Positions 41,848 to 49,643 of a stretch of DNA of 49,643 nt are shown here, piece after piece. Source of the DNA: Gemmatimonadota bacterium (GTDB taxonomy: Bacteria; Latescibacterota; UBA2968); the NCBI GenBank assembly GCA_026706845.1, contig JAPOXY010000100.1, forward strand, positions 1 through 49,643. Reading direction: 5' to 3'. The notes under the pieces are model-generated. The model made no database searches. It had not been told where the DNA came from and saw nothing but the letters and a program-made list of their open reading frames with translations. Each line of letters begins with the position of its first letter. The stretch's first letter is position 1. The translations under genes and the position numbers were made by a program.

Positions 41848-43095
41848 ATGAAAAGACGAACTTCCAGAACAGAAATTCGCTGTTCTTTTTGTGGCAAGAG
41901 TGCCGATCAGGTCGATAAGATCGTCACTGGTCCGAGTGTGAATATTTGCAGCGAGTGTATTAAGCTGTGCAATGAGGTATTGCGAGAGGACGATCTCAAA
42001 AAGCCCGTGACGCTGCACAAAGGGTTGCCCAAGCCGCAGGAGATTAAGACTCGTCTCGACGATTATGTGATTGGTCAAGAGCGGGCCAAGCGCGTTCTTT
42101 CGGTTGCGGTGTATAATCATTACAAGCGCATTCGGTCCAATCAGTCTGCGGAAGATGTCGAACTCGATAAGAGCAATATTTTGCTTATGGGACCCACGGG
42201 TACTGGCAAGACGCTTTTGGCACAGACGCTGGCGCGCATTTTACAGGTCCCATTTTCGATTGCCGATGCCACTATTTTGACCGAGGCGGGGTATGTTGGC
42301 GAAGATGTTGAGAATATTCTGGTGCGCCTGCTTCAGGCGGCGGATTACGATGTGGCGCAGGCAGAGATGGGTATTTTGTATTTGGACGAGGTCGATAAAA
42401 TTTCTCGAAAGTCGGCGAATCCATCTATTACGCGCGATGTGTCTGGGGAAGGTGTTCAGCAAGCGTTGTTGAAAATTCTGGAAGGTACGGTGGCGAGTAT
42501 TCCGCCCAAGGGGGGGCGCAAGCATCCCGAACAACCCCTGATTCAGCTCAATACCAAAAATATTCTGTTTATCTGTGGCGGTGCATTTGATGGTTTGGAA
42601 AGCGTTATTAGCACCCGCATTGGCAAGAAGACCATTGGCTTTGGGTCCGATTCAAACGATTTGGACGAGAGCAATACCGGTGAGATTTTCCAGCATGCCG
42701 AGCCAGAAGATTTGATCAAATACGGTTTGATTCCAGAACTCGTTGGGAGAATGCCCGTGGTGTGCGCGTTGGGCGATCTGGACGAGGCCGCTTTGTTGCA
42801 GATTTTGACGGAACCGCAAAATGCAATTACGAAGCAATACCAGAAGTTGTTCGAGCTCGATGGGGTTGAGTTGACCTTTGAGGATGACGCGCTGCGCGAG
42901 GTTGTTCGCATTACGCAGGATAAGGGTACAGGTGCGCGCGGGTTGCGGTCGGTTCTCGAGACGGTTATGACGGATTTGATGTACGATATACCCTCCAATG
43001 AGGATCTGACCGAGGTCACAGTGACCCTCGATATGGTTCAAAACCGCAACAAGCCGCGTATTGAAGTTCTCGAATCCACACAAAAACGCGCTTAA
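41848..43095 (+). CDS. clpX: ATP-dependent Clp protease ATP-binding subunit
   Basis: 415-residue AAA+ unfoldase that feeds tagged proteins to ClpP. Zinc-binding domain: C12, C15, C34, C37. Walker A GPTGTGKT at 115-122, pore loop GYVG at 148-151, Walker B ILYLDE at 176-181, RKH loop (GGRKHPEQP), Arg finger and sensor region [10 protein letters not shown], and sensor 2 GTGARGLRS. Length and order are normal. GAGGAGTGGGACGTT-ATG supports the start at 41848. A terminator follows. Confidence 0.98.
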   Translation: MKRRTSRTEIRCSFCGKSADQVDKIVTGPSVNICSECIKLCNEVLREDDLKKPVTLHKGLPKPQEIKTRLDDYVIGQERAKRVLSVAVYNHYKRIRSNQSAEDVELDKSNILLMGPTGTGKTLLAQTLARILQVPFSIADATILTEAGYVGEDVENILVRLLQAADYDVAQAEMGILYLDEVDKISRKSANPSITRDVSGEGVQQALLKILEGTVASIPPKGGRKHPEQPLIQLNTKNILFICGGAFDGLESVISTRIGKKTIGFGSDSNDLDESNTGEIFQHAEPEDLIKYGLIPELVGRMPVVCALGDLDEAALLQILTEPQNAITKQYQKLFELDGVELTFEDDALREVVRITQDKGTGARGLRSVLETVMTDLMYDIPSNEDLTEVTVTLDMVQNRNKPRIEVLESTQKRA

Positions 43096-43122
43096 AGAGA
43101 TAGATATTTCCCACAGATGGGG

Positions 43123-43151
43123 AACCGGGGCCGAATTGGACCCCGGTTTTC
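43123..43151 (+). terminator. Terminator between clpX and engB
   Basis: Eight-base stem AACCGGGG/CCCCGGTT, loop of ten, followed by TTCGTTTG. It lies 28 bases after the clpX stop and 20 bases before the engB start. The short T run suggests partial read-through. Confidence 0.75.
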
Positions 43152-43171
43152 GTTTGTGTGAAAGGGCGGTC

Positions 43172-43759
43172 ATGCAATTCCATTCGGTCGAATTTGTGAC
43201 AAGTGTTGGCTTTTTGAGGCAGTTGCCTCGCGATGGGATGGCCGAGATTGCATTTGCGGGGCGTTCCAATGTGGGCAAGTCGTCGTTGCTCAATCGGCTG
43301 TTCAATCGGAAAAATCTGGCGAAGACGAGCAGTACGCCCGGCAAGACGCGGACGCTGAATTTTTATCGCGTAAATCGCGCGTATTATTTTGTCGATTTGC
43401 CCGGTTATGGCTATGCAAAGCGCAGTTTGCAAGAGCGCCAGGCGTGGGGGCAGTTGATTGAGGGGTATGTGCAGGATCGGCCTTCTATTAAGGGTTTTGT
43501 TCAGTTAATCGATGCGAGGCACGATCCGAGCCGGGATGATTTGCAGATGATTGACTGGCTGATGCACGGCAACAAGCCGTTTGTGGTGGTTGCTACGAAG
43601 GCCGATAAGTTGTCGGGTCATAAACTCAAGAGCCGATTGGATCAAACCCGTCGGATGCTCGCTTTGCACGGCGATTTTGACCTTGTGCCGTTTTCCGCGA
43701 CGACGGGTCGCGGCAAGGATGCGGTTTGGCGATGGATTGGAGAGGTGCTGGATGTTTGA
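43172..43759 (+). CDS. engB: Ribosome-biogenesis GTPase (EngB/YsxC)
   Basis: 195-residue GTPase needed for assembly of the large ribosomal subunit. G1 GRSNVGKSS (30-38), G2 region TSSTPGKTRTLNFY, G3 DLPGYGYAK, G4 TKAD and G5 SATTGRG are all present. The ATG at 43172 has AAAGGGCGGTC before it and matches the family N-terminus (FVTSVGFLRQLP); an upstream in-frame start would run through the terminator. It overlaps the next gene by eight bases. Confidence 0.96.
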   Translation: MQFHSVEFVTSVGFLRQLPRDGMAEIAFAGRSNVGKSSLLNRLFNRKNLAKTSSTPGKTRTLNFYRVNRAYYFVDLPGYGYAKRSLQERQAWGQLIEGYVQDRPSIKGFVQLIDARHDPSRDDLQMIDWLMHGNKPFVVVATKADKLSGHKLKSRLDQTRRMLALHGDFDLVPFSATTGRGKDAVWRWIGEVLDV

Positions 43760-44852
43760 CTATCGGGTAAAGAATGCCGGGGAGATTCCCACGCCTGCGC
43801 TGCTGGTTTACAAGGCGGCGGTGGCGCATAATATTCGCGCGATTGGGGATATGATGGGCGGGTATGCGCGTTTGCGTCCGCATATTAAGACGCATAAGAT
43901 GTCGCAGATTGCGCGTTTGGAGATGGATGAGGGGATTGATAAGTTTAAGTGTGCAACGCCCAAAGAGGCGGCGATGCTCGCTGCGATTGGTGCGACCGAT
44001 GTGTTGATTTCTTATCATATCGTGGGGGCAAATATTGGGCGCGTGGTGGATTTGAAGCGGCTTTATCCCGATACCGACTTGAAAGTGATTGCGGATGATG
44101 GGGACGCGATTCAGGCGTTGTCCAATGCTTGCTCGTCGGCGGATGTGCGTCTGGGCGTTATGGTGGATGTCAATACGGGGATGGATCGCACGGGGGCATT
44201 GCCCGGCGCGCCTTCGCTGGCTCTGGCACAGCAGATTGCACAGTCGTCGGGGTTGTGTTTTGCGGGTTTGCACGTGTATGATGGGCATGTGGGTGATTTC
44301 GATGGGGATATGCGTCAAAAGACGGCGTTTGAGTCGATTGAGCGGGCTGTTGAGACCCGGTGTCTGATAGAACGGTCTGGGATTGAGGTGGAGAAATTGG
44401 TGGCTTCGGGGTCGCCGGGTTTTGAGCATACGCAACGGGTGGATGGGGTAGATGAGGTCTCGCCGGGTACGTGGATTTTTTGGGATATTGGATATAGTGA
44501 TAAGTTGCAGAGCCCCTTTGAATGGGCAGCACTGGTTTTGTCCAGTGTGATCAGTACGACCCGCGCAGATCTCGTTACACTGGACGCGGGCAGCAAGTCG
44601 GTTGCGCCCGATACGCCTGTGCCCCATTTTCGAGCGTTGGGGTTGCCAGATGATATTGCGTTTGTGCGGCGCAATGAGGAACACCAGTTGTTGCAGTTGC
44701 CGGAGGGCACGCCGCGACCGCGTGTGGGCGATCAATTTTATCTGGTGCCGCGCCATGTGTGTACGACCGTGAATTTGTGGGACGAGGTGTGCGTGATTGA
44801 TGAAAACGGGATGTTTGTGGAGACATGGGCCGTGGATGCGAGAGGGCATTGA
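43752..44852 (+). CDS. D-threonine aldolase-like PLP enzyme (alanine-racemase fold)
   Basis: 366 residues. Residues 1-250 form an alanine-racemase-type TIM barrel with the PLP lysine motif RPHIKTHK (K46). The C-terminal beta domain ends with the H335-x-C337 metal pair (VPRHVCTTVNLWDE) that binds Mn2+ or Zn2+ in D-threonine aldolases and D-3-hydroxyaspartate dehydratases. It probably splits or dehydrates a D-beta-hydroxy amino acid. The ATG overlaps the engB stop by eight bases and its own TGA is directly followed by the serA GTG, so it is translated with both. Confidence 0.92.
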   Translation: MFDYRVKNAGEIPTPALLVYKAAVAHNIRAIGDMMGGYARLRPHIKTHKMSQIARLEMDEGIDKFKCATPKEAAMLAAIGATDVLISYHIVGANIGRVVDLKRLYPDTDLKVIADDGDAIQALSNACSSADVRLGVMVDVNTGMDRTGALPGAPSLALAQQIAQSSGLCFAGLHVYDGHVGDFDGDMRQKTAFESIERAVETRCLIERSGIEVEKLVASGSPGFEHTQRVDGVDEVSPGTWIFWDIGYSDKLQSPFEWAALVLSSVISTTRADLVTLDAGSKSVAPDTPVPHFRALGLPDDIAFVRRNEEHQLLQLPEGTPRPRVGDQFYLVPRHVCTTVNLWDEVCVIDENGMFVETWAVDARGH

Positions 44853-46439
44853 GTGAAAATGGAAAAGGTTCTGATTGCCGATTCACTGGCCGATGGCTGG
44901 CAGAATGTTTTTGTTTCTTCAGATATAGAAGTCGATGTGAATACGGGGCTGTCTGAAGATGCATTGTGTGAGGTTATCGGCGATTATGCCGGGTTGATTG
45001 TGCGCAGTGCAACGCGGGTTACGCAACGGGTTATTGAGGCGGGTGTGGATCTTCGCGCGATTGGTCGGGCAGGTGCTGGTGTGGATAATATCGATGTGGA
45101 TGCCGCGACTGAGCGGGGGATTGTGGTGATGAATGCGCCGGGCGGAAATACGATTTCTGCGGCTGAGTACGCGATGGCGATGATGATGGCGCTGTCGCGC
45201 AATATCCCCCAGGCGACGGCTTCGCTTAAGGCTGGCGAATGGGAGCGCGGCAAATATACGGGTGTTGAATTATACGGCAAGACTCTGGGTATTATTGGCG
45301 TGGGGCGCGTTGGTCAGCAGGTGGCGCGACGCGCACATGCGTTTGGTATGACGTTGTTGGGTGCCGATCCCTTTTTGTCGGATGATCTGGCGCGGCAGTT
45401 GCATATACAGCAGGCGTCTTACGATGAGATTTTTGCCAGGTCGGATTATATTACGTTGCACGCGGCGTTTACGGATCAGACCCATCATCTCATTTCTGAA
45501 TCGGCGCTTGCAAGGTGCAAAGATGGGGTGCGTATTATTAACTGCGCCCGGGGCGAGCTTGTGGATGAGGAGGCTCTTGATAGGGCGATTAATGCGGGTA
45601 AGGTTGCAGGGGCTGCACTGGATGTGTTTGGGGAAGAGCCGCCTTCGGCTGATCATCCGCTGATTACAAGGCCAGAGGTGGTTTCTACGCCGCATCTGGG
45701 GGCTTCGACGTTTGAGGCGCAGGAAAATGTGGCGCGGCAGGTTGCCGTGGATATGTGCGATGCCCTGCAGGGTAAGCCCGTTCAAAGTGGTATTAATTTG
45801 CCGCCGATTGATCCGGAATATCTCGATGCGATCAGTCCTTATTTGTCGCTGGCAGAAAAGGTGGGGTCGCTGCACGCGCAACTTATGGGCGGGCATTTGC
45901 ACAGGGTGATTAATCGCTATCAGGGTGTGATTCAGGAATACGCTACGGCGCCGCTTACGGCTGCGGTTTTGAAAGGTCTTTTTGAATATCAGGCCGAGGA
46001 GCCGGTGACGCTGGTCAATGCGCCTTTGTGGGCTAAGGCGCGCAGTATTCGGGTTGAAGAGTCCAAGAGCAGTCACGCGGATTATAGCAATTTGATTACG
46101 ATAGAGGTCGAGACTTCGGAAGAGACAACATCGATTTCAGCGACGGTTTTTGGGCGGCGAGATTTGCGTTTGGTTCGCATAGATGATATTGAGGTGAAGG
46201 CCAAGCTCGAGGGGGATATGATTGTTCTGGGCAATCGGGATGTGCCCGGTGTGGTGGGGCATATGGGCAATTTGTTTGCGGTAAATGGGATCAATATTGC
46301 CGATATGGCGCTGGGGCGCAGGAGCCAGGGGGGCGAGGCGATTATGGTTTTTAATATCGATACGCCAGTGCAGGATGAGGTGCTGGTCGATATTGTGTCT
46401 CAGGAGTTTGTGAACTGGGTTAAACAGGTGAAGCTATAA
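44853..46439 (+). CDS. serA: D-3-phosphoglycerate dehydrogenase
   Basis: 528-residue enzyme for the first step of serine synthesis. The NAD-binding fold carries GIIGVGRVGQQVARR near residues 146-160. Catalytic Arg in NCARGELVDEEAL, Glu and His in the PHLGAST segment. After about residue 310 come the intervening domain and a C-terminal ACT domain (VGHMGNLFAVNGINIADMALGR) for feedback by serine. Length fits the long type I form. The start is GTG at 44853, touching the previous stop with GAGGG seven bases upstream; ATG at 44859 is possible. Confidence 0.97.
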   Translation: MKMEKVLIADSLADGWQNVFVSSDIEVDVNTGLSEDALCEVIGDYAGLIVRSATRVTQRVIEAGVDLRAIGRAGAGVDNIDVDAATERGIVVMNAPGGNTISAAEYAMAMMMALSRNIPQATASLKAGEWERGKYTGVELYGKTLGIIGVGRVGQQVARRAHAFGMTLLGADPFLSDDLARQLHIQQASYDEIFARSDYITLHAAFTDQTHHLISESALARCKDGVRIINCARGELVDEEALDRAINAGKVAGAALDVFGEEPPSADHPLITRPEVVSTPHLGASTFEAQENVARQVAVDMCDALQGKPVQSGINLPPIDPEYLDAISPYLSLAEKVGSLHAQLMGGHLHRVINRYQGVIQEYATAPLTAAVLKGLFEYQAEEPVTLVNAPLWAKARSIRVEESKSSHADYSNLITIEVETSEETTSISATVFGRRDLRLVRIDDIEVKAKLEGDMIVLGNRDVPGVVGHMGNLFAVNGINIADMALGRRSQGGEAIMVFNIDTPVQDEVLVDIVSQEFVNWVKQVKL

Positions 46440-46453
46440 AAAAAGGATAAAAA

Positions 46454-47731
46454 ATGTCTGTTTCAGCGATTGTAGGCGCAAATTGGGGTGATGAAGGCAA
46501 GGGCAAGATGACGGATGTTCTGGCGCGGGATTCCGATTTTGTCATTCGCTTTCAGGGTGGCAATAATGCCGGGCATACGATTATTAATGAGTATGGGAAA
46601 TTTGCCCTTCACCTTTTGCCTTCGGGCGTGTTTTATCCGCATACGACGAATATTCTCGGTACGGGGATTGCGTTGAATATTCCGGCTTTTATAGAGGAGG
46701 TAGATGATCTGATTGCCCGCGGCGTGCCGAAGCCAAATCTGTGTATATCCGAGCGGGCGCAGGTGTTGCTTCCCTATCATCTTCTTATGGATGTGTACGA
46801 GGAGGAGCGGTTGGGGGACCGAAAATACGGTTCGACCAAGTCGGGTATTGCGCCGTTTTATTCGGATAAGTATTTGAAGGTGGGGGTTCAGGTTGCCGAT
46901 TTGTACGATGAGGGTCGCTTGCGGGATCGGGTCGCGCGCGCGCTGGAGGTGAAGAATGTGCTTTTCGAGCATTTGTATCACAAGCCGCTGATGTCTCTGG
47001 AGGAGGTTGTGCCGGATTTGATGGCGGCCGGAGAGCAGATTGCGCCTTATGTTTGCGATACGTCGTTGCTGCTCCACAATGCGTTGAAGGAGAATAAGAA
47101 GATTCTCGTGGAGGGGCAGTTGGGTGCTTTGCGCGATCCGGATCACGGTATTTATCCCTATCCGACGTCTTCTTCTACTCTGGCGGGGTTTGCGTCGATT
47201 GGGGCGGGTATTCCACCTCATTCGATTACGCAGGTTGTCGCTGTTGCGAAGGCGTATTCTTCTTGCGTGGGGGCAGGTCCTTTTATTTCTGAGATTTTTG
47301 GCGAGGAGGCGGATGAGCTTCGCGAGCGGGGTGGCGATGCAGGGGAGTACGGTGCGACGACAGGACGGCCCCGCAGGATGGGCTGGTTCGATGCTGTTGC
47401 TACGCGCTATGGGTGTCGCATGCAAGGGGCGACTGCGGTTGCGTTGTCGCTGCTCGATGTGCTGGGTTATCTGGATGAGATTCCGGTTTGTACAGCTTAT
47501 GAGATCGATGGGGAGAAGACAGATATTTTTCCGGTTCCATCGCTGCTCGACCGGGCGACGCCTGTGCTGGAAAAATTGCCGGGATGGAGAACAGATATTT
47601 CTTCGGTGCGCCAGTTCTCGGATCTGCCGACGAATGCACAGCGTTATGTGAAGTATATCGAAGAATGGCTTGAGGTTCCGGTGAAGTGGATTTCCGTGGG
47701 GCCGAGGCGGGAAGATATTATTGAGATGTGA
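46454..47731 (+). CDS. purA: Adenylosuccinate synthetase
   Basis: 425-residue GTP-dependent ligase that joins IMP and aspartate in AMP synthesis. Signatures: P-loop GANWGDEGKGK with catalytic D13, FQGGNNAGHTI with H41, GSTKSGIAPFYSDK, EGQLGALRDPDHGIYPYPTSSST (family pattern of DxxxGTYPFVTSS), TTGRPRRMGWFDA and the C-terminal GPRREDII. AAAAGGATAAAAA-ATG gives the start, 14 bases after serA. A strong terminator follows. Confidence 0.97.
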   Translation: MSVSAIVGANWGDEGKGKMTDVLARDSDFVIRFQGGNNAGHTIINEYGKFALHLLPSGVFYPHTTNILGTGIALNIPAFIEEVDDLIARGVPKPNLCISERAQVLLPYHLLMDVYEEERLGDRKYGSTKSGIAPFYSDKYLKVGVQVADLYDEGRLRDRVARALEVKNVLFEHLYHKPLMSLEEVVPDLMAAGEQIAPYVCDTSLLLHNALKENKKILVEGQLGALRDPDHGIYPYPTSSSTLAGFASIGAGIPPHSITQVVAVAKAYSSCVGAGPFISEIFGEEADELRERGGDAGEYGATTGRPRRMGWFDAVATRYGCRMQGATAVALSLLDVLGYLDEIPVCTAYEIDGEKTDIFPVPSLLDRATPVLEKLPGWRTDISSVRQFSDLPTNAQRYVKYIEEWLEVPVKWISVGPRREDIIEM

Positions 47732-47750
47732 TGAGCGTGTGGAGATGATA

Positions 47751-47780
47751 AAAGCCTGTCCAAAAGGACAGGCTTTTTTT
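47751..47780 (+). terminator. Rho-independent terminator after purA
   Basis: Eleven-base perfect stem AAAGCCTGTCC/GGACAGGCTTT, loop AAAA, followed by a T run. Same core as the terminator after fucU. Confidence 0.9.
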
Positions 47781-47827
47781 GTTCAGGAGGACGGTGTTTT
47801 GGGTTCGCGAATGGGGTATTTTGGGAA
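47754..47827 (+). repeat. Dispersed intergenic repeat, copy 2 (terminator plus downstream block)
   Basis: Matches 21427-21500 without gaps (about three quarters identical by eye), covering the terminator and 50 or so bases beyond it. The shared part extends well past the hairpin, so this is a mobile or duplicated terminator-containing module and not just two similar terminators. Confidence 0.65.
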
Positions 47828-47901
47828 AACCTCGAACGTTTCGATTTTGTCAAAGAATATGTCGAATATCATATCAACCATAGCTTATGGAGATAAAACC
47901 G

Positions 47902-48588
47902 ATGTCGCTTCTTCCCGTTGGCGATATTGTTCCGTCTGTGTCCGAAGTGCGTATTCCGCGGCGAATGGATTATGAAGGTGAGTATATTGCGCTGTCACCT
48001 CTCGATCCCGAAAGGGATGCGCCCGGGTTATTTGCATGTTCGCACGGGGCGGAATTTGTGGAGCAGTTGTGGACGTATATGGCGTATGGGCCTTTTGTAG
48101 ATGTGTCGGACATGCAGGCGTGGCTTGAGGGGATTGCAGATTCAGAGGATCCGCTCTTTTTGAGTGTTCGGGATAGAGTATCTGATCGGCCTGTTGGTAT
48201 GGTGAGTTTTTTGAATATTGCGCCTGATGCGCGTCGGCTGGAGCTTGGGAATATCTGGTATGGTCCGGAGGCACAAAATACGTGTGCGAATACCGAGGCC
48301 GCGTATCTCATGCTTTGCGAGGCGTTTGATTGTATGGCTTATCGTCGCGTGGAGTGGAAGTGCGATGCGCTCAATGAACGCTCACGGTCTGCCGCGCTCC
48401 GCCTGGGGTTCACTTATGAAGGGCTTTTTCGCCAGCATATGATTGTGAAAGACCGCAATCGGGATACGACGTGGTTTTCCATGCTGGATACGGAATGGTC
48501 CCGGGTTAAGGAAAATATGGAGCAATGGTTGTATCACAATCCGGATAAGTCCTGGTCGCTGAGGGAGAAGAATCAAGGGTTGGATTGA
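47902..48588 (+). CDS. GNAT N-acetyltransferase, RimJ/RimL type
   Basis: 228 residues from the ATG at 47902 (GGAG nine bases upstream; 47887 is also in frame). The layout is that of RimJ/RimL/SpeG-like acetyltransferases: YIALSPLDPERDAPGLF, then the substrate lobe, then GMVSFLNIAPDARRLELGNIWYGPEAQNTCANTEA-type core and C-terminal YRRVEWKCDALNERSRSAALRLGFTYEGLFRQ, ending with NRDTTWFSMLDTEW. Acetyl acceptor unknown; proteins or small amines are usual. Single gene between two terminators. Confidence 0.92.
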   Translation: MSLLPVGDIVPSVSEVRIPRRMDYEGEYIALSPLDPERDAPGLFACSHGAEFVEQLWTYMAYGPFVDVSDMQAWLEGIADSEDPLFLSVRDRVSDRPVGMVSFLNIAPDARRLELGNIWYGPEAQNTCANTEAAYLMLCEAFDCMAYRRVEWKCDALNERSRSAALRLGFTYEGLFRQHMIVKDRNRDTTWFSMLDTEWSRVKENMEQWLYHNPDKSWSLREKNQGLD

Positions 48589-48612
48589 CGTAATGGAACG
48601 CGCCTGTGACAC

Positions 48613-48647
48613 AAAACCCCAGACGATTTTCGCCTGGGGTTTGGTTT
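48613..48647. terminator. Bidirectional terminator
   Basis: Nine-base stem AAACCCCAG/CTGGGGTTT, loop of eleven with an inner CGA...CG pairing. It separates the GNAT gene from the convergent BrnA antitoxin gene. Confidence 0.75.
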
Positions 48648-48663
48648 TGAGAACAGCGGTTAT

Positions 48664-48936
48664 CTACGAGGGCAACTCTTGTGAGATGCGTTCCGCAAGA
48701 AAGACCTTGAGCAATGATTGATAGGGCACATCGCGTTTATTGGCAAGGAGCTTCAATTGTTCCAGCATTGTTTCTGGTAAACGAATAGAGATGGTTCTGG
48801 TTGATGGTTTCAAATTGGACAATGTGACGCGCTTGCCCTTTGTCCAATCTATATACTCAGTAGAATCATGAGTATCCCAGAATGCGCGCTCCTCATCTTC
48901 ATTCTTGAACTTCGGGATCTGTTTCTTCCTGGGCAT
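48664..48936 (-). CDS. brnA: BrnA/CopG-type antitoxin
   Basis: 90-residue antitoxin. The N-terminal part (IPKFKNEDEERAFWDTHDST, YIDWTKGKRV) and the ribbon-helix-helix C-terminal part (TRTISIRLPETMLEQLKLLANKRDVPYQSLLKVFLAERI) match antitoxins found next to BrnT toxins. It should neutralise the toxin and repress their shared promoter. The gene overlaps the toxin gene by 38 bases. Confidence 0.93.
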   Translation of the reverse strand: MPRKKQIPKFKNEDEERAFWDTHDSTEYIDWTKGKRVTLSNLKPSTRTISIRLPETMLEQLKLLANKRDVPYQSLLKVFLAERISQELPS

Positions 48937-49234
48937 CGCTATAAACCTTCCTCTCTCGCCGACTCATAGGGCGTGCAGAAATCACGCGGATTAAATCCGT
49001 TCGAATTGTGAAAACAACAAATAATTGTCTTCCTGTATCTGTTTGTCCAAGCGCGTAATAACGGGCTTCTGTCGGACTGCTGCTGGCCGTATCTCCAGTG
49101 ATCAAAGGTTGATTGAAGAAAATTTGCTCACATTCTGCAGACGATACGCGATGTTTAATCCAATTCTTGTGGGAATTGCCCGAATCCCACTGAAATTCCT
49201 TACATTTTAATAATTCAAGCAAATTTGTCTCCAT
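48899..49234 (-). CDS. brnT: BrnT-family RNase toxin
   Basis: 111-residue RelE-fold ribonuclease toxin. Family pattern: CKEFQWDSGNSHKNWIKHRVSSAECEQIFF, a central YYALGQTDTGRQLFVVFTIR strand pair, and the C-terminal VISARPMSRRERKVY. The residues K26, H28, and the R-x-x-S-A-R region used for RNA cleavage in the family are present. Toxin-first order is normal for this family. Paired inverted repeats lie directly upstream at 49236-49299. Confidence 0.94.
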   Translation of the reverse strand: METNLLELLKCKEFQWDSGNSHKNWIKHRVSSAECEQIFFNQPLITGDTASSSPTEARYYALGQTDTGRQLFVVFTIRTDLIRVISARPMSRRERKVYSDAQEETDPEVQE

Positions 49235-49235
49235 A

Positions 49236-49299
49236 TTTTTTGTATATGACTATTATATACAAAAAAATGTTTTTTTACAATAGTAATTTTTTTACTATT
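49236..49299. promoter_or_regulatory. Two inverted repeats in the BrnT promoter region
   Basis: TTTTTTGTATA-N9-TATACAAAAAA (49236-49266), an eleven-base perfect dyad, and AATAGTAA-N5-TTACTATT (49279-49299). Both lie in the A/T-rich gap between brnT (minus) and the epimerase-like gene (plus). The first touches the brnT start codon region and is the best candidate operator for BrnA/BrnT autoregulation. Confidence 0.7.
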
Positions 49300-49337
49300 T
49301 TGCATATAGATTTGACATTTTTACAAAGGAGTCCACT

Positions 49338-49643
49338 ATGTCTCTCGCTGCATGTATATGGGCACTGACCTGTGCCGAGGAACTTGCTTTAGAACAGGTT
49401 GCCGATGCGGGGTTTACCCATATTGATATTCGTCCGGGTTGGCTTCAGACAGCCGATCTTCAACAACGGGCAAGGGACCTCGGTCTCGTTGTTTCGTGTA
49501 TTGCCGCTTCTGCCGATATGCCCGAGGGGGTGTCCCTTGTAGGAGATGATCCACAATCCGCACGCGATCACATAAATCGGGCATTTGAACACGGTGCTCG
49601 GCTCGGTGCAACGACTGCGTACCTGGTGCCCCAGGGCGATGAT
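49338..49643 (+). CDS. Sugar phosphate isomerase/epimerase-like protein, truncated by the window edge
   Basis: The first 102 codons are open to the window end. The N-terminus MSLAACIWALTCAEELALEQ followed by VADAGFTHIDIRPGW and LVVSCIAASADMPEG is the beginning of a xylose-isomerase-like TIM barrel, as in IolE/hydroxypyruvate isomerase-type proteins. AAAGGAGTCCACT-ATG is a strong start. Substrate cannot be told from this fragment. Confidence 0.85.
   Translation, partial: MSLAACIWALTCAEELALEQVADAGFTHIDIRPGWLQTADLQQRARDLGLVVSCIAASADMPEGVSLVGDDPQSARDHINRAFEHGARLGATTAYLVPQGDD

Noticed and set aside
1-49643. tRNA, rRNA, insertion sequences and integrase genes
   Set aside because: None was recognised by reading; no transposase or integrase motif appears in any plausible frame. 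Small RNA genes without clear structure could have been missed.

Overview
The window is bacterial chromosome from an uncultured-looking Gram-negative lineage. The evidence for this is an outer-membrane-type protein ending in Phe, a tandem array of large MacB/FtsX-type permeases, two ECF sigma factors, and a sugar-acid catabolic cluster with two PhyH-type dioxygenases. That gene mix resembles marine Latescibacterota, Poribacteria and other FCB-group metagenome genomes. This is an inference from gene content; no rRNA gene, tRNA gene or other phylogenetic marker search was available. Housekeeping genes (tig, clpP, clpX, engB, serA, purA, pdxH, pdxJ) show this is chromosome and not a plasmid.

Layout. 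(1) 1-15174, minus strand: an ABC-exporter array. In transcription order it holds a permease, a TlpA-type thioredoxin protein, a permease, an ECF sigma factor, a permease, the single ATPase, the remnant of a deleted permease, a permease, and a last permease cut by the window edge. The sigma and TlpA genes start inside the stop codons of the permeases before them. (2) 15299-16889: a tandem operator-like site, an Fsr-like MFS exporter and a small coiled-coil membrane protein. (3) 17082-23303, plus strand: a carbohydrate or sugar-acid module (propeller protein like oligogalacturonate lyase, two PhyH oxygenases, an enolase-superfamily dehydratase, FucU mutarotase), then a Rieske protein. (4) 23379-26162, minus strand: cupin, a second ECF sigma factor with a three-hairpin leader, an outer-membrane-type protein and a small unknown protein.

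(5) 26189-37190: an accessory, defence-like island. It holds a HEPN-MNT toxin-antitoxin pair, a nucleotidyltransferase next to a small ADP-ribosyltransferase-like protein, a third nucleotidyltransferase, two orphan HTH antitoxin-like genes, a HEAT-like protein, and a two-gene unit (1242 aa protein with a C-terminal PD-(D/E)XK nuclease plus a 323 aa HEPN-like partner) that matches no system I can name. A second MNT gene follows, with a wrecked HEPN gene beside it, then a six-unit 14-bp tandem repeat. Three direct copies of a roughly 45-bp sequence lie at about 24.8, 29.6 and 37.8 kb, at the edges and inside this island.

(6) 37187-48588: core genes. These are a histidine phosphatase (minus), then on the plus strand a GNAT, pdxH-pdxJ (vitamin B6), tig-clpP-clpX (protein folding and proteolysis), engB, a D-threonine-aldolase-like enzyme, serA, purA and a second GNAT. 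(7) 48664-49643: a BrnT-BrnA toxin-antitoxin pair and the start of a sugar-phosphate isomerase/epimerase-like gene.

Most promising for new biology are the 31.7-35.5 kb nuclease/HEPN-like pair, the 27.3-28.6 kb nucleotidyltransferase/ART-like pair, the sigma factor built into the exporter array, and the His/Asp-rich insert in trigger factor. No CRISPR array, insertion sequence, rRNA gene or tRNA gene was seen.
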